Below are positions 25,098 to 32,729 of a DNA stretch of 64,000 bases, piece by piece. The notes under the pieces were generated by a model that saw only the letters and a program-made list of their open reading frames with translations, was not told the origin of the DNA and did not search any database. Source of the DNA: Gordonia sp. SID5947 (GTDB lineage: Bacteria > Actinomycetota > Actinomycetes > Mycobacteriales > Mycobacteriaceae); assembly GCF_009862785.1 (NCBI RefSeq), contig NZ_WWHU01000001.1, positions 558,001 to 622,000 of the forward strand, given 5' to 3'. How positions within the stretch are numbered: the stretch's first letter is position 1; each line of letters begins with the position of its first letter. Position numbers and translations under genes: made by a program.

Positions 25098-26612
25098 TCA
25101 ATCGACGAGTCGGGCGGCGTCGCCGGTCCCGTCCCAGTCCAGCGGGACGCGGACGTGTGTCCTCATCGCGTTACTGCGCTCGTACTTGAACACCGACAAG
25201 ACGATGCCGGAGGATAAGAGTAACCTCCGGCGTTGTTCGGTGTCGCGGTCTCGCCATTCGTCGGCGTACGTCCGTCCGGTCGGGATCGTCTCGTACCGCG
25301 CAGCGCGTGCGGGCATCTGTTCTAGCTCCGCGACGCGGTCGTCTACAGCTCGTAGTTGGCTCTCGTAGCGCTCCCGTGCGGCGTTCGACCTCGCGGTCGC
25401 ATACATCCTCGTGAGGTCGTCTAGAGCGCGCTGAGCGTCTGCTAGGTCTCGTTCGTGTGACTCCGCTGGGATGAACCGACGCTCGGTGACCTCGCGGTCG
25501 CCGTGCTGCTCTAGGAACTCGGTTTCGAGTAGCTGCTCTAGTTCCGCCGCTCGTACTTGTCCTCCGTGGTTCTCGGGACAGACGTAGTAGCGGGTGACCG
25601 CGTCGGTTCCGTCGGCTCTCGTCCACCGCTGCGCTTTGTGGTGCATGTTCGCGTCGCATTCGTCGCAGCGGACGACGCCGAGCAACGGGGATTGAGTCCG
25701 TCGGGTCGGGTCGAGCGGCTTCGACCGTTCGGCAAGATGTGCTTGTAGTCGTTCGAACTCGTCGGCGGTGAGAAGCTCCGGACCTTTGCGGACAGGTCGT
25801 CCTGCGTCGTCGCGGACGATCTCGTCCCGGTGCATCGCGAAACCGAGAAGCGATGGAGACGTGAGTATGTCGTGCAGCGTCCCGCGTCGCCACGCCGCAC
25901 CGGTCGGCGGATTCTTCGGGTTGCCGTTGCGGACTCGGACGACGTCGGCGGGTGTCGGGATACCTCGGTCGGTCAGGTCCTCGGCTATCGACCCGACGGA
26001 GTCGCCGGAGACGACGCGGTCGAATACCTCGCGGACGATCCGAGCGGTATCGGCGTCGTGGACAAGGGTCTTGTGTCCGTCGTCCAGTCTGATCGCTTTG
26101 TAACCGTAGGGTGGTCTGCCTCCGGTCCAGTAGCCGTCGTGGCGCAGCTTCCGGCGGGAGTCGATGACGCGCTCTCTGATCGCTTCGAGTTCGCCTTCGG
26201 CGAGTCCGGCGATGACGTTCGCGACCAATCGACCGACCCACGTCGACAGGTCGATATTGTCTGCGACGCACACGAGAGTCTTGTCGTGTTCGCGGCAGAA
26301 GCCGAAGAGCTTGTTGAGCCGGATCGAGTTACGTCCGAGTCTGTCGAGCTTCCACGCGGCGATGACGTCGTACTCGTCGATCTTCTCGGGGTCGGTGAGC
26401 CACGGTCCGAACGCCGGCGAGTCGAACGCGTCGACCGAGCCGGAGACCTCCTCGTCGACGGCCCAACCGACGACTGTGTGGTCGTGGGCGTCTGCCCAGT
26501 TCTGGACTATCTCGCGTTGTCGCTCAATCGAAGTGGACTCTTCGCGGACTCGGGAGATCCGGAGTCGACCGAGGACTCGTAAGCCGGTTTGGTTGCTGTC
26601 GGAGATGGACAT
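25098..26612 (-). CDS. Large serine recombinase (integrase) of the element
   Basis: This 504-residue protein has an N-terminal resolvase domain with the nucleophile region LGRLRISR (Ser20) and the motif AAWKLDRLGRN near residue 85. A recombinase domain (about 165-290, GYWTGGRPPYGY) and a zinc ribbon (VRCDECDANMHH, then YYVCPENH, about 320-355) follow, with a coiled-coil region near 385-440. This is the layout of phiC31/Bxb1-type integrases. The start codon lies 31 bp from the attR core, and the gene points inward. No Shine-Dalgarno is visible before the ATG and a -10-like TACAAT ends 6 bp upstream, so the mRNA may be leaderless. Confidence 0.93.
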   Translation of the reverse strand: MSISDSNQTGLRVLGRLRISRVREESTSIERQREIVQNWADAHDHTVVGWAVDEEVSGSVDAFDSPAFGPWLTDPEKIDEYDVIAAWKLDRLGRNSIRLNKLFGFCREHDKTLVCVADNIDLSTWVGRLVANVIAGLAEGELEAIRERVIDSRRKLRHDGYWTGGRPPYGYKAIRLDDGHKTLVHDADTARIVREVFDRVVSGDSVGSIAEDLTDRGIPTPADVVRVRNGNPKNPPTGAAWRRGTLHDILTSPSLLGFAMHRDEIVRDDAGRPVRKGPELLTADEFERLQAHLAERSKPLDPTRRTQSPLLGVVRCDECDANMHHKAQRWTRADGTDAVTRYYVCPENHGGQVRAAELEQLLETEFLEQHGDREVTERRFIPAESHERDLADAQRALDDLTRMYATARSNAARERYESQLRAVDDRVAELEQMPARAARYETIPTGRTYADEWRDRDTEQRRRLLLSSGIVLSVFKYERSNAMRTHVRVPLDWDGTGDAARLVD

Positions 26613-26650
26613 ATGTAGATTGTAAGTCGCGTCCGGTTCGTGTTGGCGAA
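26613..26650 (-). promoter_or_regulatory. Integrase promoter region, -35 altered by integration
   Basis: On the minus strand TACAAT ends 6 bp before the integrase ATG. In the integrated state the -35 position reads TCGCCA (chromosomal attB half). In the reconstructed circular attP it would read TTGACA, formed across the core, 19 bp from TACAAT. The promoter should thus be stronger in the circle than in the chromosome. Confidence 0.5.
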
Positions 26651-26655
26651 CCGCA
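26635..26655. other. attR junction
   Basis: Right boundary of the element. The core TTG at 26643-26645 is shared with 14910-14912. To its left is element DNA (ggttcgtg), to its right chromosomal DUF2461 sequence (gcgaaccgcacg). Joining the right flank to the left flank at this core restores codons for DVRFAKDKTPYKT. Confidence 0.85.
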
Positions 26656-26845
26656 CGTCTCGGTAGGGGCGGAAGATCTTTGCCGCACCGAACTCGTCGG
26701 CGAGCGCGTCGGTGAGCGCACGCATCGGCTCCGCGACAGCCGTACGGTAGACCTCCTTGTTCGCCTCCCAGAAGGACTTGGTGTTGTCCATCTCGAGGTC
26801 GTCGTAGAAGTCGAGCGCGGCTTCGGGAAAGCCCTCGAAGGTCAT
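26643..26845 (-). pseudogene. DUF2461 family gene, 5' fragment
   Basis: Reads MTFEGFPEAALDFYDDLEMD through KIFRPYRDVRFA, the N-terminal third of DUF2461, and then enters the element, where the frame runs on for 45 foreign residues to a stop at 26507. The remaining two thirds lie at 14480-14912. It keeps its own start and likely promoter, so the fragment is probably still transcribed towards the integrase. Confidence 0.9.
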
Positions 26846-26869
26846 GCGGTGAGTGTATCGACGCCCCGA

Positions 26870-27520
26870 CTACGCGCCTGCCAGCTCCCGATCCTCACCC
26901 ACGGCCAGCACTTCCAGCGGTGTCCCGGTCAGCGAATCTGCGCCGAGGAACATGTCCGTCGTGGCCTTGCCGGTGTCGCTGAGCATGACGTCGTGGATCG
27001 CGATGCTGAGTTGGGGCGCCACGGCCCGCACGAAGTCGATGGCCTGTTCGGTGGAGATCCACGGACCGCTGACCGGGAGCAACAGCGTCTGGATCGGTCG
27101 GCCCGGATTCAGGTAGGCGTCACCCGGATGGAAGACGCTGTGATCGATCAGGAACCCGACGTTGTCGACGAGAGGGATCTCGGGATGGATCACCGCATGG
27201 TCGGCGACGAACGTCTCGACCGAGAAACCCGCGATGTCGAAAGACTCCCCGGTTGAGACGGGGTGAACGCGACTGGCGACCTCCGACAACGAACGGGCGA
27301 TCGAGGCCGGGCCATACAGGTGGAGTTCTTCGCGCTCCTTCATCGCGGCCACGATCTTCTCGGCGTCGAAGTGGTCGAAATGCTCATGCGTGATCAGCAC
27401 AGCGTCGGCGTCGGCCAACAGGTCGGCGGCGTTCGGGGTGAACGCGCCCGGATCGATCAGTAGCGTCTTGTCGTCTTTGGCCAGGGTGACGGTGGCGTGG
27501 GTGTATTTGGTGAGACGCAT
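26870..27520 (-). CDS. MBL-fold metal-dependent hydrolase
   Basis: ATG at 27520 with RBS ggagg gives 216 residues; the longer frame lacks family sequence. Motifs: THEHFDHFDAEKI (the HxHxDH-like metal site, here HEHFDH), FVADHAVIHPEIPLVDN, FHPGDAYLN and a C-terminal His region (AIHDVMLSD). This matches the UlaG/YtnP-like L-ascorbate-lactonase-like branch of small MBL proteins (start MRLTKYTHATVTL). The substrate is unknown. It is encoded next to the split DUF2461 gene, on the same strand. Confidence 0.85.
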   Translation of the reverse strand: MRLTKYTHATVTLAKDDKTLLIDPGAFTPNAADLLADADAVLITHEHFDHFDAEKIVAAMKEREELHLYGPASIARSLSEVASRVHPVSTGESFDIAGFSVETFVADHAVIHPEIPLVDNVGFLIDHSVFHPGDAYLNPGRPIQTLLLPVSGPWISTEQAIDFVRAVAPQLSIAIHDVMLSDTGKATTDMFLGADSLTGTPLEVLAVGEDRELAGA

Positions 27521-27965
27521 GAGACCTCCGGAGCACAATGCGGGCGCAGTTGAGTACCGTCCAACCGTACGCCTCGGGGTGTGGATGTCGATTCGGACAA
27601 TGCCGACGGCGCAAGGGGACTCGACGTTGTCGGGAAGCGGCCACGTGCGTGGGCGAGGTCCCGCGAGCAGCGCCATGTACGCAGGTTCACTACGCGGCTT
27701 CAGTGCCCATGCGATCTGCCGTTCGGCCGACAAGAAAGGCCGGGGCCTCCGTCTCTGGTATCGCCGCCACCCCCGGTGAGATCACGGTCTGGACGAGACT
27801 TCCCGGAGCCACGTCGTCGCCCGCGGAACTACCCTCGAGTGCTCACAAAAATGGTTCTGAACTGCGATTATCGGATCGACGACAGTGCTCTCGAAGACTT
27901 TCGGATGGCTATCGAGGTGTGCGGGCCAGGGTCGACTGGGCACGGGACACGTTCACTCAAAACCG
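27521..27965. other. Intergenic region without a convincing gene
   Basis: About 445 bp between the divergent MBL hydrolase and the Sdh1 operon. Frames open on both strands are Arg/Pro-rich shadows without RBS. It should hold the promoter of the MBL gene; I see no RNA gene, repeat or terminator in it. Confidence 0.5.
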
Positions 27966-28006
27966 TTGACTGAGTGCACCCTGCCAGTAGTGTGGTAGAT
28001 ATCACA
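27966..28006 (+). promoter_or_regulatory. Promoter with CRP-like site ahead of the Sdh1 operon
   Basis: TTGACT at 27966-27971 and TAGTGT at 27988-27993 are 16 bp apart. Overlapping the -10 is TGTGGTAGATATCACA (27991-28006), a 9-of-10 match to the CRP consensus half-sites TGTGA-N6-TCACA. The position suggests repression, or cAMP-responsive control, of respiration genes by a Crp-family protein. The RBS of the first gene (tggaggg) follows at 28014. Confidence 0.55.
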
Positions 28007-28026
28007 CAGGTCTTGGAGGGAGCGCC

Positions 28027-28320
28027 ATGGCAACGGCCGAGATGAAGGAACTCCACCGCAGCATCGGAGTGCTGCGGCATCACATCGTCACGCTGAAGGC
28101 GCAGTACGGGGATGTCGATGCCGTCCGTCGCATGACCAACGACCTCGATCGCCTCGAGATCGACCTGCACGATTTCGAACACGCGCCACCACCGGTGATT
28201 CGACCTCCGGTGAACAAGGACGACGTGATCTATGTACCCGACAGCAAATCAGACGAGTCGGCGTGGCTCGGTGCGCAAGACGAAGGACTGGGCTTCCACT
28301 CGCGTGAGCGTACGAAGTGA
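28027..28320 (+). CDS. Conserved 97-residue protein at head of Sdh1 operon (Rv0250c-like)
   Basis: A 97-residue soluble protein with a helical first half (MKELHRSIGVLRHHIVTLKA) and a Pro-rich, acidic second half ending SRERTK. The length and position directly before the membrane anchor match the small protein leading the Sdh1 operon in mycobacteria (Rv0250c). Function is unknown. Its stop overlaps the next start (GTGA), so it is coupled to the anchor subunit. Confidence 0.75.
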   Translation: MATAEMKELHRSIGVLRHHIVTLKAQYGDVDAVRRMTNDLDRLEIDLHDFEHAPPPVIRPPVNKDDVIYVPDSKSDESAWLGAQDEGLGFHSRERTK

Positions 28321-29141
28321 GCGCCCCCGCGGCTGAGCGGGATGCTACCGGGGTTTCTTCTCCGGGTCGGGCGCGCATCACGGCGCGCACTCTTCGAGTC
28401 GACAGGTGGTGGCTCTCGCCACTCCTGACCGCGCTCGGTCTGCTGGCGTTTGTCGTCTACGCGACGGTGCGCTCCTTTGTCCGCAGCGCATACTGGGTGG
28501 CGGACTATCACTATCTGACACCCTTCTACTCGCCCTGCCTCAGCGATTCGTGTGTACCGGGGTCGAGCCATTTCGGGACTCCGTTCCCGGAACTCCCGAT
28601 GTGGATTCCACTCGGGTTCGTCGTCCTTCCGTTTCTCCTCGGCTTCCGGGTGACGTGCTACTACTACCGCAAGGCCTATTACCGCTCGATCTGGTTTTCT
28701 CCGCCGGCGTGCGCAGTGGCCGAGCCGCACGGTCGGTACACGGGGGAGACCCGCCTCCCGCTGATCATCCAGAATGCGCACCGCTACTTCTTCTATGTGG
28801 CAGTGGTTGTTTCGCTGATCAACACCTACGACGCCGTCATCGCTTTCCATGGCAAGGGCGGGGGATTCGGCTTCGGACTGGGTAACGTGGTCCTGCTGGT
28901 GAACGTGATCCTGCTGTGGACCTACACGGTGTCCTGTCATTCGTGCCGGCATGTCACCGGTGGTCGGCTCAAGCACTTTTCGGCACATCCGGTGAGATAC
29001 CGGATGTGGACCGTGGTCTCGAAGCTGAACACCCGTCACATGCAATTCGCCTGGATCACGCTCGGCACACTGGTGCTCACCGATTTCTACATCATGCTGG
29101 TTGCCAGCAACACGATCTCGGACCTGAGATTTGTGGGCTGA
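28317..29141 (+). CDS. sdhC: Succinate dehydrogenase 1 membrane anchor subunit (Rv0249c-like)
   Basis: A 274-residue protein with about five hydrophobic helices (for example LLTALGLLAFVVYATV, MWIPLGFVVLPFLLGF, YFFYVAVVVSLI, FGLGNVVLLVNVILLWTY). It has His residues in helix contexts that could bind heme (HRYFF, CHSCRHVTGG, STKLNTRHMQF-like). A single large anchor replaces separate SdhC and SdhD in this operon type. It passes electrons from the flavoprotein/iron-sulfur pair to menaquinone in the membrane. Confidence 0.85.
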   Translation: MSAPAAERDATGVSSPGRARITARTLRVDRWWLSPLLTALGLLAFVVYATVRSFVRSAYWVADYHYLTPFYSPCLSDSCVPGSSHFGTPFPELPMWIPLGFVVLPFLLGFRVTCYYYRKAYYRSIWFSPPACAVAEPHGRYTGETRLPLIIQNAHRYFFYVAVVVSLINTYDAVIAFHGKGGGFGFGLGNVVLLVNVILLWTYTVSCHSCRHVTGGRLKHFSAHPVRYRMWTVVSKLNTRHMQFAWITLGTLVLTDFYIMLVASNTISDLRFVG

Positions 29142-29202
29142 TCCACCGTCCTGTGCGCGATGCCTGTTGCACAAACGATTTGACCTTGGGGGTACCCGCT
29201 AG

Positions 29203-31131
29203 ATGACCGAAACCGAACGCCACCAGTACGACGTTGTAGTGATCGGTGCCGGTGGGGCCGGTCTGCGTGCGGTCATCGAGGCGCGTGAGAAGGGCTATTC
29301 CGTCGCCGTCGTGTGCAAGTCGCTGTTCGGCAAGGCGCACACAGTGATGGCCGAGGGTGGTTGTGCCGCGTCGATGGGTAATGCCAACGCCAAGGACAAT
29401 TGGCAGACGCATTTCAAGGACACCATGCGCGGCGGCAAGTTCCTGAACAACTGGCGGATGGCCGAACTGCACGCCAAGGAAGCACCAGACCGGGTCTGGG
29501 AGCTGGAAACCTACGGAGCGCTGTTCGATCGGACCGCGGACGGCCGAATAGCCCAGCGCAACTTCGGTGGTCACACCTACCCGAGACTCGCACACGTCGG
29601 CGACCGGACCGGGCTCGAGCTGATCAGGACCATGCAGCAGAAGATCGTCTCGCTGCAGCAGGAGGACTACGCGGCCACCGGCGATTACGAGGCGCGCATC
29701 AAGGTCTTCGCCGAATGCACCATCACCGAGCTGCTCAAGGACGGTGATGCAATCGCGGGCGCGTTCGGGTACTGGCGTGAGTCCGGCCGCTTCGTTCTGT
29801 TCGAAGCACCTGCGGTGGTGTTGGCGACCGGTGGGATCGGCAAGTCGTTCAAGGTGACGTCCAACTCGTGGGAGTACACCGGGGACGGTCACGCACTTGC
29901 GTTGCGGGCCGGCGCAAGCCTGATCAACATGGAGTTCGTCCAGTTCCATCCGACCGGGATGATCTGGCCCCCAAGCGTCAAGGGCATCCTGGTGACCGAG
30001 GGGGTCCGCGGCGACGGTGGTGTGCTGAAGAACGCCGACGGCAAACGGTTCATGTTCGACTACATCCCGCCGGTGTTCAAGGGCCAATACGCCGAGTCCG
30101 AAGACGAAGCCGACAAGTGGCTCGCCGACAACGACAGTGCCCGGCGGACACCGGATCTGCTGCCGCGCGACGAGGTTGCGCGCGCCATCAACGAGGAGGT
30201 CAAGGCCGGACGCGGCACCGAACACGGTGGCGTCTACCTCGACATCGCCTCGCGGATGCCGGCCGACGAGATCATCCGACGGCTGCCGTCGATGCACCAC
30301 CAGTTCAAAGAACTGGCCGACGTGGACATCACCGCCGAGCCGATGGAGGTCGGCCCGACATGTCATTACGTGATGGGTGGCATCGAAGTGGATCCGGACA
30401 CCGGGGCGGCGCGTGTGCCCGGGTTGTTCGCGGCGGGTGAATGCTCAGGTGGCATGCACGGCTCGAACCGCTTGGGCGGCAACTCGTTGTCCGACCTGTT
30501 GGTGTTCGGGAGGCGCGCCGGACTTGGTGCGGCGTCGTACATCGAATCGCTGAGCAACCGCCCCAGGGTGTCCGCCGACGACGTCGATCGCGCTGCGGCG
30601 TTTGCTTTGGCGCCGTTCGAATCCGCGTCGGGCGGCAAGCCGGAAAACCCGTATACCCTGCACACCGACCTGCAGCAATCCATGAACGACCTCGTTGGCA
30701 TCATCCGGAAAGAAGCGGAGGTGGCCGAGGCGATCAGCGTGCTCGAGGACATCCGTGCCAGACTGCCCGGGATGCAGGTTGAGGGACACCGGCAGTTCAA
30801 CCCGGGCTGGCACCTGGCCGTGGATCTGCGAAACATGCTGCTGGTCTGTGAATGTGTGGCCAAAGCGGCGTTGATGCGCACGGAGAGCCGCGGTGGCCAC
30901 ACGCGTGACGACCACCCCGAAATGGATCCGGACTGGCGAAACACATTGCTGGTCTGCACCGCCGACGTCGGTGACCGGTCGGCGGTGCCGTCGGTGACGG
31001 TGGCGAAAGAAGAGCAGACCCCGATGCGTCCGGATCTGCTGGAGCTTTTCGATTTCGCCGAGATCGAGAAGTACTACACGGCCGGTGAGATCGCCGGGCA
31101 TCCCGATTCCGGGGGCAGCAAGGAGAACTGA
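29203..31131 (+). CDS. sdhA: Succinate dehydrogenase 1 flavoprotein subunit (Rv0248c-like)
   Basis: A 642-residue flavoprotein with the N-terminal dinucleotide-binding motif VVIGAGGAGLRAVIEA and the covalent-FAD and substrate region (EGGCAASMGNANAKDNWQTH, NFGGHTYPR). It also has HPTGMIWPPSVKGILVTEGVRG-type sequence and the C-terminal GGNSLSDLLVFGRRAG block. It oxidises succinate to fumarate (or works in reverse) using FAD. An RBS-like ggggg precedes the ATG; the stop is 1 bp from the iron-sulfur subunit start. Sequence closest to the Sdh1/fumarate reductase-like class rather than classical Sdh2. Confidence 0.93.
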   Translation: MTETERHQYDVVVIGAGGAGLRAVIEAREKGYSVAVVCKSLFGKAHTVMAEGGCAASMGNANAKDNWQTHFKDTMRGGKFLNNWRMAELHAKEAPDRVWELETYGALFDRTADGRIAQRNFGGHTYPRLAHVGDRTGLELIRTMQQKIVSLQQEDYAATGDYEARIKVFAECTITELLKDGDAIAGAFGYWRESGRFVLFEAPAVVLATGGIGKSFKVTSNSWEYTGDGHALALRAGASLINMEFVQFHPTGMIWPPSVKGILVTEGVRGDGGVLKNADGKRFMFDYIPPVFKGQYAESEDEADKWLADNDSARRTPDLLPRDEVARAINEEVKAGRGTEHGGVYLDIASRMPADEIIRRLPSMHHQFKELADVDITAEPMEVGPTCHYVMGGIEVDPDTGAARVPGLFAAGECSGGMHGSNRLGGNSLSDLLVFGRRAGLGAASYIESLSNRPRVSADDVDRAAAFALAPFESASGGKPENPYTLHTDLQQSMNDLVGIIRKEAEVAEAISVLEDIRARLPGMQVEGHRQFNPGWHLAVDLRNMLLVCECVAKAALMRTESRGGHTRDDHPEMDPDWRNTLLVCTADVGDRSAVPSVTVAKEEQTPMRPDLLELFDFAEIEKYYTAGEIAGHPDSGGSKEN

Positions 31132-31132
31132 C

Positions 31133-31879
31133 ATGGGCTACGACGCGAAGTTCCGGGTGTGGCGCGGAGACACCGATGACGGTGACCTTCAGGACTACAC
31201 CGTGCTCGTCAACGAAGGTGAGGTGGTGCTCGACATCATCCACCGCCTACAGGCGACCCAGGCTCCCGACCTGGCGGTTCGCTGGAACTGCAAGGCGGGC
31301 AAATGCGGGTCGTGCTCAGCAGAGGTCAACGGCCGTCCGAAGCTGCTGTGTATGACCCGCATGTCGACGTTCACCGAAGACGAGGTCATCACCGTGACGC
31401 CGATGCGGACGTTCCCGGTGATCCGTGACCTGGTCACCGACGTGTCGTTCAACTATGCGAAAGCCCGTGAGATCCAGTCGTTTACACCCTCAGATGGCCT
31501 GAAGGCCGGCGAGTACCGGATGAAGCAGGTCGACGTGCAGCGGTCGCAGGAGTTCCGCAAGTGCATCGAGTGCTTTCTCTGCCAGGACACCTGTCATGTG
31601 GTCCGCGACCACGAGGAGAACAAGCAGAGCTTCGCCGGTCCTCGTTTCCTGATGCGAGTCGCCGAGCTCGACATGCATCCCCTCGACGTCGCCGAGCGAC
31701 GTGATTCCGCCCAGGCGGACCACGGTTTGGGGCTGTGCAACATCACCAAGTGCTGTACGGACGTGTGCCCCGAGAACATCAAGATCACCGACAACGCACT
31801 GATCCCGATGAAGGAGCGGGTCGTGGATCGCCACTACGACCCCTTGGTGTGGTTGGGGAACAAGCTCTTCCGTCGGTAG
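31133..31879 (+). CDS. sdhB: Succinate dehydrogenase 1 iron-sulfur subunit (Rv0247c-like)
   Basis: ATG at 31133 gives 248 residues, the family length. An N-terminal plant-type [2Fe-2S] domain (CKAGKCGSCSAEVNG, then LLC near residue 77) is followed by a dicluster ferredoxin domain with CIECFLCQDTC and CCTDVCPENI. These bind the [4Fe-4S] and [3Fe-4S] clusters that relay electrons from FAD to the membrane anchor. The next gene starts immediately after the stop. Confidence 0.93.
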   Translation: MGYDAKFRVWRGDTDDGDLQDYTVLVNEGEVVLDIIHRLQATQAPDLAVRWNCKAGKCGSCSAEVNGRPKLLCMTRMSTFTEDEVITVTPMRTFPVIRDLVTDVSFNYAKAREIQSFTPSDGLKAGEYRMKQVDVQRSQEFRKCIECFLCQDTCHVVRDHEENKQSFAGPRFLMRVAELDMHPLDVAERRDSAQADHGLGLCNITKCCTDVCPENIKITDNALIPMKERVVDRHYDPLVWLGNKLFRR

Positions 31880-32635
31880 GTGAACGCGCTCGGCCGGTCT
31901 CGGCCCGCCCCGTTCCTGTTGCTGTCCATCCGCGCCGAGGAGGAGGCGGCCGTGGACGAGTATCGGTCGGTGCTGCGGCTCGGTGGGCTCGCCTGCGACG
32001 AGCTTCGCTCGATCAACGTGACCCGTCGCCGCTTGGGTCCCGTCGACCTCGGTGCGTGGTCGGGCGTCATCCTCGGCGGTGGGCCCTACAACGTCAGCGA
32101 CCCGGCGCATTCCAAGTCCGCGACACAGTTGCGGGCGGAAACGGAGTTGTCGGAGCTGGTGGGCCGGATCGTCTCCGCCGACTACCCGTTTCTCGGCTGT
32201 TGCTACGGCGTGGGAGCGGTCGGGTCGGTGATCGGTGCGGAGATCGACCGCACCCACGGTGAGCCGGTGGGGGCGGTGACCGTCACCTTGACCGCGACCG
32301 GTCGTGTCGATCCGCTCTTCGCGGATCTGCCCGACACGTTCGACGCATACGGTGGCCACAAAGAAGCGGTGCGCCGGCTACCCGGGCACGTCGTGCCCCT
32401 CGCCTCGTCGCCGACGTGCCCGGTTCAGGCCTTCCGGGTCGGAGCAAACGTCTATGCCACCCAGTTCCATCCGGAACTCGACGCCGAGAGCCTCTGTACG
32501 CGCATCGATGTGTACCGGGACTTCGGCTACTTCGATCCGGCGGAGGCGCGATCGCTGCAGGAGGCTGCTCGAGCGACCGATGCGCGGCATCCGGCAGCCA
32601 TCCTGCGGCGCTTCGTGGAGCGCTATCGACGCTGA
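31880..32635 (+). CDS. Class I glutamine amidotransferase domain protein
   Basis: The 251-residue protein starts at GTG 31880, directly after the sdhB stop. It has the GATase1 oxyanion and nucleophile region (FLGCCYGVGAVGSVIG, Cys nucleophile) and the His-Glu pair in ATQFHPELD, completing a triad. The rest resembles stand-alone GMP-synthase-like amidotransferases (guaA-N type), which may act on glutamate or gamma-glutamyl compounds. Its partner is not encoded nearby. It may be co-transcribed with sdh by position. Confidence 0.85.
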   Translation: MNALGRSRPAPFLLLSIRAEEEAAVDEYRSVLRLGGLACDELRSINVTRRRLGPVDLGAWSGVILGGGPYNVSDPAHSKSATQLRAETELSELVGRIVSADYPFLGCCYGVGAVGSVIGAEIDRTHGEPVGAVTVTLTATGRVDPLFADLPDTFDAYGGHKEAVRRLPGHVVPLASSPTCPVQAFRVGANVYATQFHPELDAESLCTRIDVYRDFGYFDPAEARSLQEAARATDARHPAAILRRFVERYRR

Positions 32636-32729
32636 TCGGATGTCGGTGCGGTCTCGGCTCAGCCTGCCCACGACGCGACTGCACAACGGTTAAGTTGGGT
32701 GGGCAGATCGCCCGAAGAAAGAGTTCAGC

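Larger units (their letters stand above)
14911..26644 (+). mobile_element. Integrated phage-satellite-like element (~11.7 kb), serine integrase type
   Basis: Bounded by attL (14910-14912) and attR (26643-26645) inside a DUF2461 gene; excision would give an 11,733-bp circle and restore that gene. Contents: integrase (minus strand, next to attR), two small leftward membrane proteins, HTH/replication-type proteins, a structured non-coding stretch at about 18.3-19.0 kb, and a rightward operon (19020-25075) with a connector-like protein, zinc-finger/HNH protein and tape-measure protein. No terminase, portal, protease, capsid, major tail, lysin or holin gene is evident. That set fits a satellite using a helper phage, or a shrunken prophage; the intact packed operon favours the former. 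Confidence 0.8.

Noticed and set aside
27538..27973. Two plus-strand frames upstream of the Sdh1 operon
   Set aside because: Arg/Pro-rich, without RBS or motif, and overlapping the MBL gene's promoter region.
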